Source: Marinobacter shengliensis
GTDB lineage: Bacteria; Pseudomonadota; Gammaproteobacteria; Pseudomonadales; Oleiphilaceae
DNA length: 64,000 bases
NCBI RefSeq assembly: GCF_003007715.1
Contig: NZ_PXNO01000020.1
Location: forward strand, 47,030-111,029
Direction of reading: 5' to 3'
Shown: piece after piece, positions 26,690-36,965 of the stretch
Numbering within the stretch: position 1 is the stretch's first letter
Layout of the letters: each line of letters opens with the position of its first letter
The notes under the pieces: generated by a model
What the model saw: the letters and a program-made list of their open reading frames with translations, nothing else
Database searches by the model: none
What the model was told of the DNA's origin: nothing
Made by a program: the position numbers and the translations under genes

Positions 26690-27549
26690 CGCTCTCCAGG
26701 CTGGGCAAGCGGCCGGCAACACCCACCCTGCTGGTCTTGCTCGCTCTGCTGCAAACCGGCTGCAGCAGCGTGTTCTTCTACCCGGACAAGGTAACCTACA
26801 TCACCCCGGACCGCCTGAACCTGGAGTATGAAGACATCTACCTGGACACCGCCGATGGCGAAACCCTCCACGGCTGGTGGCTGCCCGCCCTCACAGAAGA
26901 ACCCGCCAAAGGCACGGTCTATTACCTGCACGGCAACGCCCAGAACGTCAGCGCCCACATCCTCAACGTCGCCTGGCTGCCGGAGCAAGGCTACAACGTA
27001 TTTGCCATAGACTACCGGGGCTACGGCCAATCCACCGGCGCCCCAGACATAGAGGGCGCCCTGCACGACACCGAAACCGGCCTGCGCTGGCTCGCAGAAC
27101 GCCACCCCGAAAACGACCATCCCCTGTTCCTACTCGGCCAAAGCCTCGGCGGCGGCCTCGGCATCGCCCTCGCCAGTGAATGGGTGCAACGAGGCGAACA
27201 CCCCCAGCTCAGCGGCGTGATCCTCGACGGCACCTTCTCCGGCTTCCGCCTGATCGCCCGTGAAAAACTCGGAGAATTCTGGCTAACCTGGCCGTTCCAG
27301 ATCCCCCTGAGCTGGAGCATCACCGACGACTACGAAGGCGTGGACCGAATCGCCAACATCGCCCCGGTCCCCGTCAAAATCATCCACAGCGCCCGTGACG
27401 GCATTATCCCGTTCCACCACGGCATGCGACTGTATGAAGCCGCAGAACAGCCCAAAGACTTCCTGAGGACCGACACACCCCATGGCGCGACGTTTGTTCT
27501 TCCGGCATATCGGGAGGCGGTACTGGAGTTCATGGAAGGGACGTTTTAG
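26659..27549 (+). CDS. Alpha/beta hydrolase lipoprotein
   Basis: A 296-residue alpha/beta hydrolase of the BEM46/YfhR type. A basic N-terminus and hydrophobic stretch lead to a lipobox LLQTGC with Cys35, so the protein is probably lipid-anchored in the envelope. YYLHGNAQN forms the oxyanion region, GQSLGG holds nucleophile Ser162, and SARDGIIPFHHG and TPHGATF supply the acid and the histidine. Substrates of this class are usually unknown esters or lipids. It overlaps the DUF4105 gene by 31 bases and shares its transcription. A structured repeat follows the gene. Confidence 0.8.
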   Translation: MAGWHSRVFLTLSRLGKRPATPTLLVLLALLQTGCSSVFFYPDKVTYITPDRLNLEYEDIYLDTADGETLHGWWLPALTEEPAKGTVYYLHGNAQNVSAHILNVAWLPEQGYNVFAIDYRGYGQSTGAPDIEGALHDTETGLRWLAERHPENDHPLFLLGQSLGGGLGIALASEWVQRGEHPQLSGVILDGTFSGFRLIAREKLGEFWLTWPFQIPLSWSITDDYEGVDRIANIAPVPVKIIHSARDGIIPFHHGMRLYEAAEQPKDFLRTDTPHGATFVLPAYREAVLEFMEGTF

Positions 27550-27615
27550 CCACTCTATCCGGGGGTGAACGCCAATAGAAAGCACACTAGGAATGCTGCA
27601 GAATGCTTGGCGCGG

Positions 27616-27721
27616 AGGTTGGGGGAAGTCCTTTCCAAAAGTCTTGAGGGCCAAGGATGGCCCGAACGAAGCGCACATGGATGTGCTCGTAGCGTCTTTT
27701 GGAAAGGACTTCCCCCAACCT
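27616..27721. repeat. Structured long-stem element, copy A
   Basis: A perfect 26-base inverted repeat (27616-27641 with 27696-27721) encloses a 54-base core. The core folds into two small hairpins, GGGCCA-AGGA-TGGCCC and GCACAT-GG-ATGTGC, giving a three-way junction. Copy B at 48380-48469 shares 47 of 54 core bases (in reverse orientation) but has different arms that still pair with each other. It lies between two convergent genes and has no terminal T run. Confidence 0.85.
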
Positions 27722-27754
27722 CTGCACGGCACCCAAACCAAAGCGCCCAGAAAC

Positions 27755-27784
27755 GAGAAAACCCGCCATAAGGCGGGTTTTCTC
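27755..27784. terminator. Bidirectional terminator after pnp
   Basis: GAGAAAACCCGCC and GGCGGGTTTTCTC form a perfect 13-base stem with an ATAA loop and A/T runs at both sides. It lies 20 bases beyond the pnp stop and can also end transcripts arriving from the hydrolase gene. Confidence 0.9.
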
Positions 27785-27803
27785 ACTACTGACTAACTGA
27801 AAA

Positions 27804-29924
27804 TCAGTCAGCGAAGTCAGTCGGCTGCTCGCCTTCCTTAACTTCCTTCATGGACAGCTTAACGCGACCACGGTTGTCCACATCCAGCACCTTCACCAGA
27901 ACTTCCTGACCTTCGCTCAGCTCGTCAGTCACGTTCTCGATACGGCGCTCAGAGATCTGGGAAATGTGCACCAGACCATCCTTGCCAGGCAGGATGTTAA
28001 CGAAGGCACCGAAGTCCACAATGCGCTCAACGCGGCCCTTGTAGATAGCGCCCACTTCGATCTCGGCAGTGATTTCCTTCACCCGATTCACGGCGGCTTG
28101 TGCGGCTGCTGCGTTATCGGCGTAGATCTTCACATTGCCATCGTCGTCCAGGTCAATAGACGCACCGGTCTCGTCACAGATAGAACGGATCACAGAACCG
28201 CCCTTACCGATAACGTCACGGATCTTGTCCGGATGGATCTTGATGGTGGTGATGCTCGGTGCACGCTCAGACAGCTCGGCACGCGGCGTGGAGATCACCT
28301 TGTTCATCTCGTCCAGGATGTGCAGACGCGCAGCGTGGGCCTGCTCAAGGGCGATTTCCATGATCTCGTCGGTGATGCCCTGGATCTTGATATCCATCTG
28401 CAGGGCGGTAACGCCCTCTTTGGTACCGGCAACCTTGAAGTCCATATCGCCCAGGTGGTCTTCGTCACCCAGGATGTCAGTCAGAACGGCGAACTTGTCA
28501 CCTTCCTTGACCAGACCCATGGCGATACCAGCCACCGGTGCCTTGATCGGAACACCCGCGTCCATCAGTGCCAGAGAAGAACCACACACGGAAGCCATGG
28601 AGCTGGAACCGTTGGATTCGGTGATCTCGGAAACCGCACGAATGGCATACGGGAACTCTTCAATGGTCGGCATAACCGCCAGAACACCGCGCTTGGCCAG
28701 ACGACCATGACCCACTTCACGACGGCCCGGAGTACCAACGCGGCCGGCTTCACCTACGGAATACGGAGGGAAGTTATAGTGGAACAGGAACGGATCTTTG
28801 CGCTCGCCTTCCAGTGCATCAATGATCTGCACATCACGGGTGGTACCCAGAGTGGCGGTTACGATGGCCTGAGTTTCACCACGGGTGAACAGGGCAGAAC
28901 CGTGAACAGACGGCAGAATGCCAACTTCCACTTCGATCGGGCGTACAGTCTTGTTGTCACGGCCGTCGATACGCGGCTTGCCATCGATAACCTGCTGGCG
29001 AACCACAGACTTCTCAACCTTGCCGAAATACTTCTTCACCAGTTCTTCAGAAGGCTGACCTTCTTCTTCACCGGCCAGTTTTTCAACGGCGGCAGCCTTG
29101 ATCTCGCCCAGACGCTCGTAGCGAGCCATCTTGTCCCGCACGGCGTAAGCTTCTTCGATGGCACCACCGAATTCGGATTTGATGGCATTCAGAAGCTCGG
29201 TGTTTTCGGCTTCAGGCTGCCACTCCCAGCGCGGCTTGCCGTGTTCAGCGGCAAATTCCTTGATGGCGGTAATGGCCGCCTGCATTTCCTGATGGCCGAA
29301 CAGTACGCCACCCAGCATCTGGTCTTCGGTCAGGCCTTTGGCCTCGGACTCAACCATCAGTACGGCGTCTTCGGTACCGGCAACCACCATGTCCAGATCA
29401 GAGCTGGCCAGCTCTTCAAAGGTGGGGTTCAGGAAGTAGCCTTTATCGTTGGTGAAACCAACACGGGCAGCACCGATAGGACCATCGAACGGGATACCGG
29501 AGATCGCCAGCGCAGCAGAGGCCGCCAGCATCGCCGCGATGTCAGGATCGTGGTTCTTGCTGGCAGACATGACGGTACAGATAACCTGTACTTCGTTCAT
29601 GTAGCCATTAGGGAACAGCGGGCGGATCGGACGGTCGATCAGGCGGGAAGTCAGCGTCTCTTTCTCGGACGGACGGCCTTCGCGCTTGAAGAAACCACCG
29701 GGGATTTTGCCGGCCGCGTAAGTCTTCTCGAAGTAGTTAACGGTCAGCGGGAAGAAAGGCTGACCAGGCTTGGCTTCTTTGGCGCCGACAACGGTACCCA
29801 GCACAGCGGTATCGCCGGTAGACACGAGAACGGAACCGGTTGCCTGACGGGCAACACGACCCGTTTCCAGGGTGAAGGTTTCGCCACCCATTTCAAACGT
29901 TTTCTTACGTGGTTGCAGATCCAC
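27804..29924 (-). CDS. pnp: Polynucleotide phosphorylase
   Basis: A 706-residue phosphorolytic 3'-5' exoribonuclease, a degradosome component. Two RNase PH domains (about 10-140 and 310-540) flank a helical domain; the active second copy has [16 protein letters not shown] and [19 protein letters not shown] domain ([18 protein letters not shown]) and an S1 domain ([34 protein letters not shown]) follow for RNA binding. The start is a GTG at 29924, chosen because AGGAG lies six bases upstream and [13 protein letters not shown] matches the family start. It follows rpsO after 363 bases that contain strong RNA hairpins. Confidence 0.97.
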   Translation of the reverse strand: MDLQPRKKTFEMGGETFTLETGRVARQATGSVLVSTGDTAVLGTVVGAKEAKPGQPFFPLTVNYFEKTYAAGKIPGGFFKREGRPSEKETLTSRLIDRPIRPLFPNGYMNEVQVICTVMSASKNHDPDIAAMLAASAALAISGIPFDGPIGAARVGFTNDKGYFLNPTFEELASSDLDMVVAGTEDAVLMVESEAKGLTEDQMLGGVLFGHQEMQAAITAIKEFAAEHGKPRWEWQPEAENTELLNAIKSEFGGAIEEAYAVRDKMARYERLGEIKAAAVEKLAGEEEGQPSEELVKKYFGKVEKSVVRQQVIDGKPRIDGRDNKTVRPIEVEVGILPSVHGSALFTRGETQAIVTATLGTTRDVQIIDALEGERKDPFLFHYNFPPYSVGEAGRVGTPGRREVGHGRLAKRGVLAVMPTIEEFPYAIRAVSEITESNGSSSMASVCGSSLALMDAGVPIKAPVAGIAMGLVKEGDKFAVLTDILGDEDHLGDMDFKVAGTKEGVTALQMDIKIQGITDEIMEIALEQAHAARLHILDEMNKVISTPRAELSERAPSITTIKIHPDKIRDVIGKGGSVIRSICDETGASIDLDDDGNVKIYADNAAAAQAAVNRVKEITAEIEVGAIYKGRVERIVDFGAFVNILPGKDGLVHISQISERRIENVTDELSEGQEVLVKVLDVDNRGRVKLSMKEVKEGEQPTDFAD

Positions 29925-30044
29925 AATAAACTCCTGCTCTTTTCAACGGTTAATACCTGACCGGGTGACACTCACCCTCGCCAGGTTTTCTTTACCACCG
30001 CAGCAGTCTGATCTGTGAACCGAAAGGCAACCCGTCTGAAAGCT

Positions 30045-30118
30045 AACAGGCTGTTGCAAAACCCCGGTATGGCGAGCTGCCAGCGGTGTGCGGCTCCCGG
30101 GCTTTTCAACAACCTGCT
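30045..30118 (-). promoter_or_regulatory. pnp: Long imperfect stem-loop in the pnp leader
   Basis: AACAGGCTGTTGCAAAACCCCGG at 30045-30067 pairs imperfectly with 30096-30118 (CCCGGGCTTTTCAACAACC...). In enteric bacteria the rpsO-pnp leader has a long stem cut by RNase III that lets Pnp control its own mRNA; this stem is in the matching position. Its sequence also resembles a dispersed intergenic repeat, so it may be a repeat that lodged here. Confidence 0.5.
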
Positions 30119-30273
30119 ATCAATATCGGCTTTCCATTAGACAGAGAAAATCCTTCGGTTTCACTGACAAATCAACTGCAGCATAAACACCGTCTGGCAT
30201 CCCCTGAGCGGGTACACACAGACAGTGGGAGAGAAGCGCGGCTGAACCCGGGCAACCCCGGGCCAGCCTTCAG

Positions 30274-30295
30274 GTCGCTAAACCGGATTAGCGAC
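30274..30295. other. Hairpin across the rpsO stop codon
   Basis: GTCGCTAA and TTAGCGAC form a perfect 8-base stem with the loop ACCGGA; the rpsO stop codon (30288-30290) lies in the arm. There is no T tract, so it is more likely a 3' stabiliser or processing site than a terminator. Confidence 0.5.
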
Positions 30296-30557
30296 GCAGA
30301 CCCAAGCGCTGGATGAGTTCCAGGTAACGGTCAGCGTTTTTACGCTTGAGGTAGTCCAGCAGCTTACGACGCTGGTTTACCATCCGGATCAGGCCGCGGC
30401 GGGAATGGTGATCCTGCTTGTTGGCCTTGAAGTGATCCTGCAGCTTGTTGATGTTGGCGCTCAGCAGTGCAACCTGTACTTCAGGAGAACCGGTATCGCC
30501 TTCAACTTGCTGAAAATCCTTAACGATCTGAGCTTTCTCATTGGCAGACAGTGCCAT
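30288..30557 (-). CDS. rpsO: 30S ribosomal protein S15
   Basis: An 89-residue protein, the standard S15 length, that binds 16S rRNA early in assembly of the small-subunit platform. [31 protein letters not shown], and the C-terminal [22 protein letters not shown] are unmistakable. The frame is open four codons further, but the ATG at 30557 has GAGGTG upstream. It stands between truB and pnp. A hairpin at 30626-30647 lies upstream across the truB stop; S15 represses its own mRNA in E. coli, but I cannot identify its operator here. Confidence 0.97.
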   Translation of the reverse strand: MALSANEKAQIVKDFQQVEGDTGSPEVQVALLSANINKLQDHFKANKQDHHSRRGLIRMVNQRRKLLDYLKRKNADRYLELIQRLGLRR

Positions 30558-30625
30558 ATTACACCTCATGGTTTGCGATGCTGATAAATCCGGCCGAACC
30601 GCGCATCTCTACAGCCCGGCTAATC

Positions 30626-30647
30626 AGCGGCGGTGTTACCCGCCGCT
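30626..30647. other. Hairpin across the truB stop codon
   Basis: AGCGGCGG and CCGCCGCT form a perfect 8-base GC-rich stem with a TGTTAC loop that contains most of the truB stop codon. It has no T tract. It lies about 70 bases before the rpsO start and may slow or process read-through from truB. Confidence 0.5.
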
Positions 30648-31559
30648 GTTCTTTACCAGACGGCGCGGCACCAGTTTGGTGTCATCGCCCTCCGGCATAG
30701 CTTCTGCCAATCCCACGAAGGTACGATCGCCGTAGACACGCACGAAGCCTTCAAGGGACTGACCCGATATTCTAACCGGTTGTCCGTTCAATATCGATAC
30801 CAGTGCCGAGCCTGACAGCCGGTGCTCGGGAAACATCGTCAGCGCGCTTTCCGGCGGCAGCAGCAAGCCGTCCAGGCTCTCACCGCGCTCACGCATGGCT
30901 TCCAGGTCTTTGACATCGTGAGCATTTTCCAGCGTGTAGCCAGAGGCCAGGGTACGCCGAAGTGCACTGACATGGGCACCGCACCCCAGTACCGCACCAA
31001 TATCTTCAACCAGTGAGCGTATATACGTACCCTTGGTACAGGTCACCGCCAAGTCAAGCTCCTGCTCGCGAACCGCCAACAGGGTCAACTCGTAGATGGT
31101 GACAGGACGCGCCGGGCGCTCGATCTCAATGCCTTCGCGGGCATACTCGTACAGAGGCCGGCCTTTGTGCTTCAGCGCAGAATACATCGACGGTACCTGC
31201 TGGATATCGCCCCGAAACCGCTCTAACACCGCTTCCACCTGGGCTTCGGTCAACGCTGGCACCGGTTTTTCTTCAACCACTGCGCCTTCGCTATCACCGG
31301 TTTCTGTCCGTATGCCCAACCGCGCGGTAGTGATATACGCCTTGTCACTGTCGAGCATGGTCTGGGAAAACTTGGTGGCTTCGCCAAAACACAGCGGCAA
31401 AACACCAGTAGCAAGTGGATCAAGGGCACCGGTATGGCCGGCCTTGGCCGCCCCATACAGGCGCTTGATCTGCTGCAGAATCCCGTTGGAGGTGACACCC
31501 TGGGGCTTGTCGATCACCAGGATGCCATTTACGTCACGGCCTTTACGTCTTCGGCTCAA
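30636..31559 (-). CDS. truB: tRNA pseudouridine-55 synthase
   Basis: A 307-residue enzyme that makes pseudouridine 55 in the T loop of tRNAs and also acts as an RNA chaperone. The catalytic aspartate is Asp47 in [25 protein letters not shown] near the start and the thumb region [20 protein letters not shown] are conserved. A small PUA-like C-terminal domain follows. Its start overlaps rbfA by four bases, and it belongs to the rimP-nusA-infB-rbfA-truB operon. Confidence 0.96.
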   Translation of the reverse strand: MSRRRKGRDVNGILVIDKPQGVTSNGILQQIKRLYGAAKAGHTGALDPLATGVLPLCFGEATKFSQTMLDSDKAYITTARLGIRTETGDSEGAVVEEKPVPALTEAQVEAVLERFRGDIQQVPSMYSALKHKGRPLYEYAREGIEIERPARPVTIYELTLLAVREQELDLAVTCTKGTYIRSLVEDIGAVLGCGAHVSALRRTLASGYTLENAHDVKDLEAMRERGESLDGLLLPPESALTMFPEHRLSGSALVSILNGQPVRISGQSLEGFVRVYGDRTFVGLAEAMPEGDDTKLVPRRLVKNSGG

Positions 31560-31987
31560 GCATCACGCTCCGGATTATCAGAAACCGGATCGTCGTTATC
31601 ATCGCGAGGAACAGCTGGCTGATCCCCCACGGCTTCCCGAATCAGACGGTCCATCTTGCGACTCTGGTTAAGCAGGCTGTCGAAGTGGAAACGCAGGTGG
31701 GGTACCACCCGCAGCTTCATCGCCCGCCCGACCTGACCTCGCAGGAATCCCGAGGCCTTGTTGAGCACCGCCAGGGAATCCTGAACTTCCGGAGATTGCT
31801 CGGTAAGCTCTTCGGTCGACAACAGGGAAACGTAAATATCGGCATAGCCCAGATCACGGCTGACCTTGACGGCATTCACCGTGACCATGCCAACGCGAGG
31901 GTCTTTGACCTCGCGCTGGATGAGTTGGGCCAGTTCACGTTGCATCTGATCGCCGATACGATCTATGCGACTGTATTCCCGCGCCAT
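31556..31987 (-). CDS. rbfA: Ribosome-binding factor A
   Basis: A 143-residue 30S maturation factor that helps process the 5' end of 16S rRNA and is needed in the cold. [23 protein letters not shown] is the family start, and the KH-like core includes [17 protein letters not shown] and [19 protein letters not shown]. The tail ([16 protein letters not shown]) is acidic and disordered. It overlaps infB by one base upstream and truB by four bases downstream, consistent with coupled translation. Confidence 0.96.
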   Translation of the reverse strand: MAREYSRIDRIGDQMQRELAQLIQREVKDPRVGMVTVNAVKVSRDLGYADIYVSLLSTEELTEQSPEVQDSLAVLNKASGFLRGQVGRAMKLRVVPHLRFHFDSLLNQSRKMDRLIREAVGDQPAVPRDDNDDPVSDNPERDA

Positions 31988-34527
31988 CAGGCCCCCGTTG
32001 ATTCGAGCTGACGCTCAACGCGAACGCGATCGAACACCTCGATCTGATCGCCCACTTTCACGTCGTAGCCTTTAACACCGATACCACACTCCATACCGTT
32101 GCGGACTTCCGGTACGTCATCCTTGAAGCGACGCAGGGATTCCAGCTCGCCCTCGAAGATAACCACGTTGTCACGCAGTACGCGGATCGGCTTGTTACGG
32201 TATACGGTACCCTCGGTCACCATACAGCCGGCCACCTGGCCAAACTTCGGTGAACGGAACACGTCCCGTACATCGGCGATACCCACGATGTCTTCCCGAA
32301 ATTCAGGCTTGAGCATACCAGTCAGGGCGGACTTAACATCATCAATCAGGTTATAGATGATGCTGTAGTAACGCAGATCCAGACCTTCCTGCTCCACCAG
32401 GCGCTTGGAAGCGGTATCCGCACGCACGTTGAAACCGAAGATAACCGCGTTGGTGGCCATGGCCAGGCTCACGTCTGTCTCGGCAATACCGCCAACACCA
32501 GACGAAACAATCTTGACCTGAACTTCCTCGTTACCCAGGTCCTGCAGGGCCTTGGTGATGGCCTCCAGGGAACCACGAACGTCGGTCTTGAGAACAACGT
32601 TAAGGGTTTTGACTTCGTCTTTACCCATGTTCTCAAACATATTCTCCAGCTTGGCGGCCTGCTGGCGCTGCAGACGCTGCTCGCGCTCGCGGGTCTGGCG
32701 GAATTCGGCCAGTTCTTTGGCTTTCTTCTCATCAGCCACGGCGAAGAACTCATCGCCAGCATCCGGTGTGCCATTCAGGCCAAGAATTTCGACCGGAATG
32801 GACGGGCCAGCTTCCTTGACCTGCTTGCCGGCTTCGTCGGTCATCGCCCGAACCTTGCCGTAGAATGAGCCGGCCACGACCATGTCGCCCTGGCGCAGGG
32901 TGCCGTTCTGAACCAGAACGGTCGCAACAGAACCACGACCACGCTCCAGGCTGGACTCAACAACCACACCGCGGGCGGAGGCATCCGGTGATGCTTCAAG
33001 TTCCAGAATCTCGGCCTGCAGCAGGACGGCTTCCAGCAGATCATCAATGCCAAGACCTGTATGAGCCGACACAGGCACAAACTGTACATCGCCGCCCCAG
33101 TCTTCCGGAATCACATCCAGGGCAGACAGCTCGTTCTTGATGCGGTCCGGATCCGCCTCTTCCTTGTCCATCTTATTGATGGCGACCACCAGCGGCACAC
33201 CGGCAGAACGTGCATGCTGAACCGCTTCCTTGGTTTGCGGCATAACACCGTCATCCGCAGCCACAACGAGGATAACAATATCGGTGCACTGGGCACCGCG
33301 CGCACGCATGGCGGTAAACGCCGCGTGGCCCGGGGTATCCAGGAACGACACCATGCCGTGATCGGTTTCTACGTGGTAGGCGCCGATGTGCTGGGTAATA
33401 CCACCGGATTCACCCGCGGCCACCTTGGTGCGACGAATATAATCCAGAAGGGATGTCTTACCGTGGTCAACGTGACCCATCACGCTCACAACCGGGGCAC
33501 GCTTGATCTTTTCTTTGCCTTCGTGCAGCTCGGTAATCTCGCTCAGCACTTCTTCTTCAAACGCATCTTCACTGACCGCTTTGGGCTTGTGGCCCAGCTC
33601 TTCGGTTACCAGAACGGCGGTTTCCTGATCCAGTGCCTGGTTGATGGTGGCCATAACGCCCATTCCCATCAGGGTTTTGATGACATCAGCGGCTTTGACA
33701 GCCATGCGCTGGGCAAGATCACCGACGGTGATGGTTTCCGGAATCTGTACTTCTCTAACCATTGGCTTTGTGGGCCTCTCGAAAGCATGACGCTTTTCTT
33801 TCGGTTTCTTTTTAGCCCGCAGCTGCTTGCGAGGAAGGCTTTCCTCCTCGTCTTCGGAAATAACCAGCGGTTCTTCAACCGGACGGCTGCGAGGGCCGCG
33901 ATGGCCAGCCTGCTTCTTCTTCGGCTTGCCTTCTTCGATATCGTCGCCGCGCTCGCGTACCTTTTCTTTCTTTTTCTTTGGCTTGCGATCCCGACCTTCG
34001 TCTTCAGGCGGAGGCATGGGAATGTCCTCCGGCGCTGTTTCCAGTTCGGGTTCGGACTTTTCTTCCTGAACAGGCTCAGCCGCTGCCGGCTCTGATGGAG
34101 CGGCGGTTTCTGCCGGCTGTTCTTGCGGCTGCTCTGCAGCCACTTTCGGTGCTTCATCGACCACCGGGGATTCAGCCACAGGCTGTTCCGCTACCTCTTC
34201 CGGCTTCGGTGCTTCAACCTCTGGTTCCGGCTGCAGTTCCGCACGCTTGATATAGGTGCGGCGCTTGCGCACTTCCACGTTCACGGTTTTTGCCTTACCG
34301 GCCTTCAGCGTGGTGGTGGTTTTACGCTTCAGGGTGATCTTGTTCGGCTCTGCCTGAGCTTCACCGTGGGTCTTTCTCAGATAGGTCAGCAACTGCTGCT
34401 TCTCATCACTGGTGACAGCGTCGTTCTCACTACGGGCTTTCAGGCCCGCTTCCACGATCTGCTTCAGCAAACGATCCACGGGAGCGCCTACATCTGCGGC
34501 CAGTTGTTTTACCGTTACATCAGCCAT
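31987..34527 (-). CDS. infB: Translation initiation factor IF-2
   Basis: An 846-residue GTPase that brings fMet-tRNA to the ribosome. The N-terminus holds the IF2-N module ([21 protein letters not shown]), then a long charged linker rich in Glu, Pro, Ala and Lys (about 60-260). The G domain has GHVDHGKTS near residues 351-359, DTPGHAAF and NKMDKEEAD; domains II-IV follow and end with the tRNA-binding C2 region ([22 protein letters not shown]). It follows nusA by 20 bases. No in-frame inner start was checked for the shorter IF2 forms seen in E. coli. Confidence 0.97.
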   Translation of the reverse strand: MADVTVKQLAADVGAPVDRLLKQIVEAGLKARSENDAVTSDEKQQLLTYLRKTHGEAQAEPNKITLKRKTTTTLKAGKAKTVNVEVRKRRTYIKRAELQPEPEVEAPKPEEVAEQPVAESPVVDEAPKVAAEQPQEQPAETAAPSEPAAAEPVQEEKSEPELETAPEDIPMPPPEDEGRDRKPKKKKEKVRERGDDIEEGKPKKKQAGHRGPRSRPVEEPLVISEDEEESLPRKQLRAKKKPKEKRHAFERPTKPMVREVQIPETITVGDLAQRMAVKAADVIKTLMGMGVMATINQALDQETAVLVTEELGHKPKAVSEDAFEEEVLSEITELHEGKEKIKRAPVVSVMGHVDHGKTSLLDYIRRTKVAAGESGGITQHIGAYHVETDHGMVSFLDTPGHAAFTAMRARGAQCTDIVILVVAADDGVMPQTKEAVQHARSAGVPLVVAINKMDKEEADPDRIKNELSALDVIPEDWGGDVQFVPVSAHTGLGIDDLLEAVLLQAEILELEASPDASARGVVVESSLERGRGSVATVLVQNGTLRQGDMVVAGSFYGKVRAMTDEAGKQVKEAGPSIPVEILGLNGTPDAGDEFFAVADEKKAKELAEFRQTREREQRLQRQQAAKLENMFENMGKDEVKTLNVVLKTDVRGSLEAITKALQDLGNEEVQVKIVSSGVGGIAETDVSLAMATNAVIFGFNVRADTASKRLVEQEGLDLRYYSIIYNLIDDVKSALTGMLKPEFREDIVGIADVRDVFRSPKFGQVAGCMVTEGTVYRNKPIRVLRDNVVIFEGELESLRRFKDDVPEVRNGMECGIGVKGYDVKVGDQIEVFDRVRVERQLESTGA

Positions 34528-34547
34528 ACTGGTCCTCCTCTCCCGAA

Positions 34548-36041
34548 TCAGGCCTGGTCTTCAAACCAGGGGGCACGCGCGGTCATGATCAGCTGACCAG
34601 CACGCTCTTCATCCATACCTTCAATTTCGAGCAGTTCGTCAATTGACTGCTCAGCCAGATCTTCCATCGTACGCACGCCCATACCAGCGAGTTTGAACGC
34701 CAGTGAACGGTCCATGCCTTCCATGTTGAGAAGATCTTCGGCGGGCTCTGCGCCCTCCAGGGCTTCTTCACTCGCCAGCGCCTGGTTCAACAGGACGTCT
34801 TTGGCACGACGGCGCAGCTCAGTGACGGTTTCCTCGTCAAAGCCATCGATGGCCAGCATTTCTTCCATCGGCACGTACGCCACTTCCTCAATCGAGGTAA
34901 AGCCTTCGTCGATCAGGACACCGGCAAATTCCTCGTCAACGTCCAGGTGCGCGGTAAAGTGCTCAACCAAGCGAGTGTATTCCTGCTCCTGGCGCTCGCC
35001 GGCTTCTTCCTCGGTCATCACGTTCAGGGTCCAGCCGGTCAGCTCGGTGGCCAGACGAACGTTCTGGCCGTTACGGCCGATGGCCTGGGCCAGATTGTCT
35101 TCGGCGACGGCAACATCCATGGTGTGGCGATCTTCATCCATCACGATGGAGGCAACCTCGGCCGGCGCCATGGCGTTGATGACCAACTGGGCCGGGTTGT
35201 CGTCCCACAGCACAATATCAACACGCTCGCCGCCCAGTTCGTTGGACACGGCCTGGACCCGAGAGCCCCGCATACCCACGCAGGCACCCACGGGATCAAT
35301 ACGGCGATCGTTGGTCTTCACGGCAATCTTGGCACGGGAGCCGGGATCACGGGCTGCACCACGGATCTCAATCAGGTCCTCAGCAATCTCCGGCACTTCA
35401 ATGCGGAACAGCTCAATCAGCATCTGCGCGTCGGTACGGCTCAGGATCAGCTGCGGGCCCCGATGATCGGTGCGAATCTCCAGCAACAGGGAACGCACGC
35501 GGTCGCCCATGCGGAAGGTTTCCCGGGGAATCAGATGCTCGCGGGGCAGAAGTGCTTCGGCATTGCCACCCAGATCCACAATAACGTTGTCCCGTGTCAC
35601 CTTCTTGACCGTTCCGGAAACCAGCTCGCCAACGCGGTCGCGGTAGCTGTCGACGATCTTCATGCGCTCAGCTTCGCGAACCTTCTGGAAAATAATCTGC
35701 TTGGCAGCCTGGGCACCGATACGTCCAAAGGCGACTGATTCTACTTTCTCTTCGTGGATGTCACCCGGCTTCAGGTCTGGACTGATCTCTTCGGCTTCCT
35801 GGAAGGTAAGCTCTGTACCCAGCGCTGGAACGGCGTCGTTGTCCACCACCAACCAGCGGCGGAAGGTCTCGTACTCTCCGGTGCGGCGGTCAATCGCAAC
35901 CCGGATGTCCGCTTCTTCATCTTCATAACGCTTCTTGGCAGCGGTCGCGAGCGCCAGCTCGATCGCCTCGAAAATCACGTCTTTCTCGACACCTTTCTCG
36001 TTCGAGACGGATTCTACTACCAGCAAGATCTCTTTACTCAT
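34548..36041 (-). CDS. nusA: Transcription termination/antitermination factor NusA
   Basis: A 497-residue RNA polymerase-bound factor that lengthens pauses, aids hairpin termination and takes part in rRNA antitermination. Order: N-terminal polymerase-binding domain (1-125, [21 protein letters not shown]), S1 domain (about 135-200), two KH domains (about 200-345, with [20 protein letters not shown] and [16 protein letters not shown]), then two acidic AR repeats (about 365-490) typical of gammaproteobacterial NusA. It lies 54 bases after rimP. The operon leader contains tandem terminators, so NusA probably feeds back on its own synthesis. Confidence 0.97.
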   Translation of the reverse strand: MSKEILLVVESVSNEKGVEKDVIFEAIELALATAAKKRYEDEEADIRVAIDRRTGEYETFRRWLVVDNDAVPALGTELTFQEAEEISPDLKPGDIHEEKVESVAFGRIGAQAAKQIIFQKVREAERMKIVDSYRDRVGELVSGTVKKVTRDNVIVDLGGNAEALLPREHLIPRETFRMGDRVRSLLLEIRTDHRGPQLILSRTDAQMLIELFRIEVPEIAEDLIEIRGAARDPGSRAKIAVKTNDRRIDPVGACVGMRGSRVQAVSNELGGERVDIVLWDDNPAQLVINAMAPAEVASIVMDEDRHTMDVAVAEDNLAQAIGRNGQNVRLATELTGWTLNVMTEEEAGERQEQEYTRLVEHFTAHLDVDEEFAGVLIDEGFTSIEEVAYVPMEEMLAIDGFDEETVTELRRRAKDVLLNQALASEEALEGAEPAEDLLNMEGMDRSLAFKLAGMGVRTMEDLAEQSIDELLEIEGMDEERAGQLIMTARAPWFEDQA

Positions 36042-36095
36042 TGGATTGCCCTGCCCTCAATATAATCGATGCATCCACAGTCTTGTTCGAATGGG

Positions 36096-36557
36096 TCATT
36101 CAAAAACCGGTACGATGTTGGCTTTTTCAATACTGTCAAAAGGCAACAGGTATTCGTGGTCATCAACAACCACGATGACTTCATCGCCTTCTATACCTTT
36201 GATCAAGCCTGTAAATTTGCGCCGGCCTTCAAACGCCATGCGCAGCTTGATCTGAACCTGATGGCCAACAAATTCCTGATACTGCTCGAGACGAAACAGC
36301 GGCCGGTCCATACCCGGCGACGACACCTCCAGGGTGTATTCACTCTGGATGGGGTCTTCCACATCCATCACGCCGCTTATCTGACGGCTGACTTTCTCGC
36401 AGTCTTCAATGCTGATGCCATTTTCCGCATCATCAATAAACACCCGAAGCATGGACTGATAGCCCCGGGAACGGTATTCGATACCCCAGAATTCATACCC
36501 GAGCCCTTCCACTACCGGGCGCAGAATGTCTTCCAGTTGTTTAAGCTTGGCTGACAA
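36096..36557 (-). CDS. rimP: Ribosome maturation factor RimP
   Basis: A 153-residue 30S assembly factor. The N-terminal domain ([25 protein letters not shown]) and SPGMDRPLF at the domain junction are conserved, followed by the SH3-like C-terminal domain. The start is a TTG at 36557, chosen because GGAGG lies nine bases upstream and no ATG is nearby in frame; such weak starts limit expression. It is the first protein gene of the nusA-infB operon, and only about 40 bases separate it from a strong terminator hairpin. Confidence 0.93.
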   Translation of the reverse strand: MSAKLKQLEDILRPVVEGLGYEFWGIEYRSRGYQSMLRVFIDDAENGISIEDCEKVSRQISGVMDVEDPIQSEYTLEVSSPGMDRPLFRLEQYQEFVGHQVQIKLRMAFEGRRKFTGLIKGIEGDEVIVVVDDHEYLLPFDSIEKANIVPVFE

Positions 36558-36600
36558 GTGTCGCCGCCTCCGTATTCAGATTTTCGGACTACAAAAACAA

Positions 36601-36627
36601 AAAAAGGGCTGTTGATCAGCCCTTTTT
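36601..36627 (-). terminator. Leader terminator 2 before rimP
   Basis: A perfect 11-base stem (AAAAAGGGCTG / CAGCCCTTTTT) with a five-base loop is followed on the minus strand by TTTTTTTGTTTTTG. It is a textbook terminator only about 43 bases upstream of the rimP start, too close for a promoter to fit after it. Confidence 0.88.
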
Positions 36628-36662
36628 ATGCACCAGGGCCCTTTGCGCCAGGCCCCTTAATC

Positions 36663-36689
36663 AAAAAGCCCCTATGAATGGGGCCTTTT
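36663..36689 (-). terminator. Leader terminator 1 before rimP
   Basis: On the minus strand AAAAGGCCCC, loop ATTCATA and GGGGCTTTTT form a hairpin with a T run. It lies about 100 bases downstream of the probable promoter at 36793-36821 and upstream of the second terminator. Confidence 0.8.
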
Positions 36690-36792
36690 GTTGCAAGAAT
36701 TCGCAGAAAGCTAACCCAACTCTGCCCTCTGCCGACAGACACCTGGCCTGCCTGGACACTACAACGCCGTTGCAAGGTCCAATATCCGCCGG

Positions 36793-36821
36793 AGTATAGA
36801 GACGCCGCGCAGACTGGTCAA
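36793..36821 (-). promoter_or_regulatory. Sigma70 promoter of rimP-nusA-infB
   Basis: On the minus strand TTGACC (36821-36816) and TATACT (36798-36793) lie exactly 17 bases apart, near-consensus boxes. Transcription would begin near 36786, just after the tRNA-Leu terminator, and run through two terminators before rimP. Confidence 0.75.
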
Positions 36822-36830
36822 GGACTGACC

Positions 36831-36860
36831 AAAAAAAACGGCCTGGAACTTCCAAGCCGT
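36831..36860 (-). terminator. Terminator of tRNA-Leu
   Basis: On the minus strand ACGGCTTGG, loop AAGTT and CCAGGCCGT form a stem followed by a run of eight T. It begins 13 bases after the 3' CCA of the tRNA. Confidence 0.88.
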
Positions 36861-36872
36861 CTTACTCAAATA

Positions 36873-36957
36873 TGGTGCCCGGGGCCGGACTCGAACCGGC
36901 ACAGCTTTCGCTACCACCCCCTCAAGATGGCGTGTCTACCAGTTTCACCACCCGGGC
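36873..36957 (-). tRNA. leuU: tRNA-Leu (anticodon GAG)
   Basis: An 85-base class II tRNA. The acceptor stem is GCCCGGG paired with CCCGGGC, the D arm contains TGGTGAAACTGGTAGA, the anticodon stem is CCATC/GGTGG with the loop TTGAGGG giving anticodon GAG, a short variable arm follows, and the T arm carries GGTTCGAGTCC. CCA is encoded. It lies nine bases after secG, the same neighbour order (secG, tRNA-Leu GAG, rimP, nusA) as leuU in E. coli, but no tRNA-Met (metY) follows here. Confidence 0.96.
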
Positions 36958-36965
36958 AACATTCT

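Noticed and set aside
27565..27796. Several short frames on both strands between the hydrolase gene and pnp
   Set aside because: They lie inside the inverted repeat of element A and the pnp terminator; mirrored frames are expected from a palindrome.
30086..30316. 76-codon frame between rpsO and pnp
   Set aside because: It crosses RNA stem-loops and the end of rpsO in antisense, with no ribosome-binding site.
36690..36872. tRNA-Met (metY) between tRNA-Leu and rimP, as in E. coli
   Set aside because: No cloverleaf or CAT anticodon arm can be drawn here; the space holds a terminator, a promoter and leader sequence.
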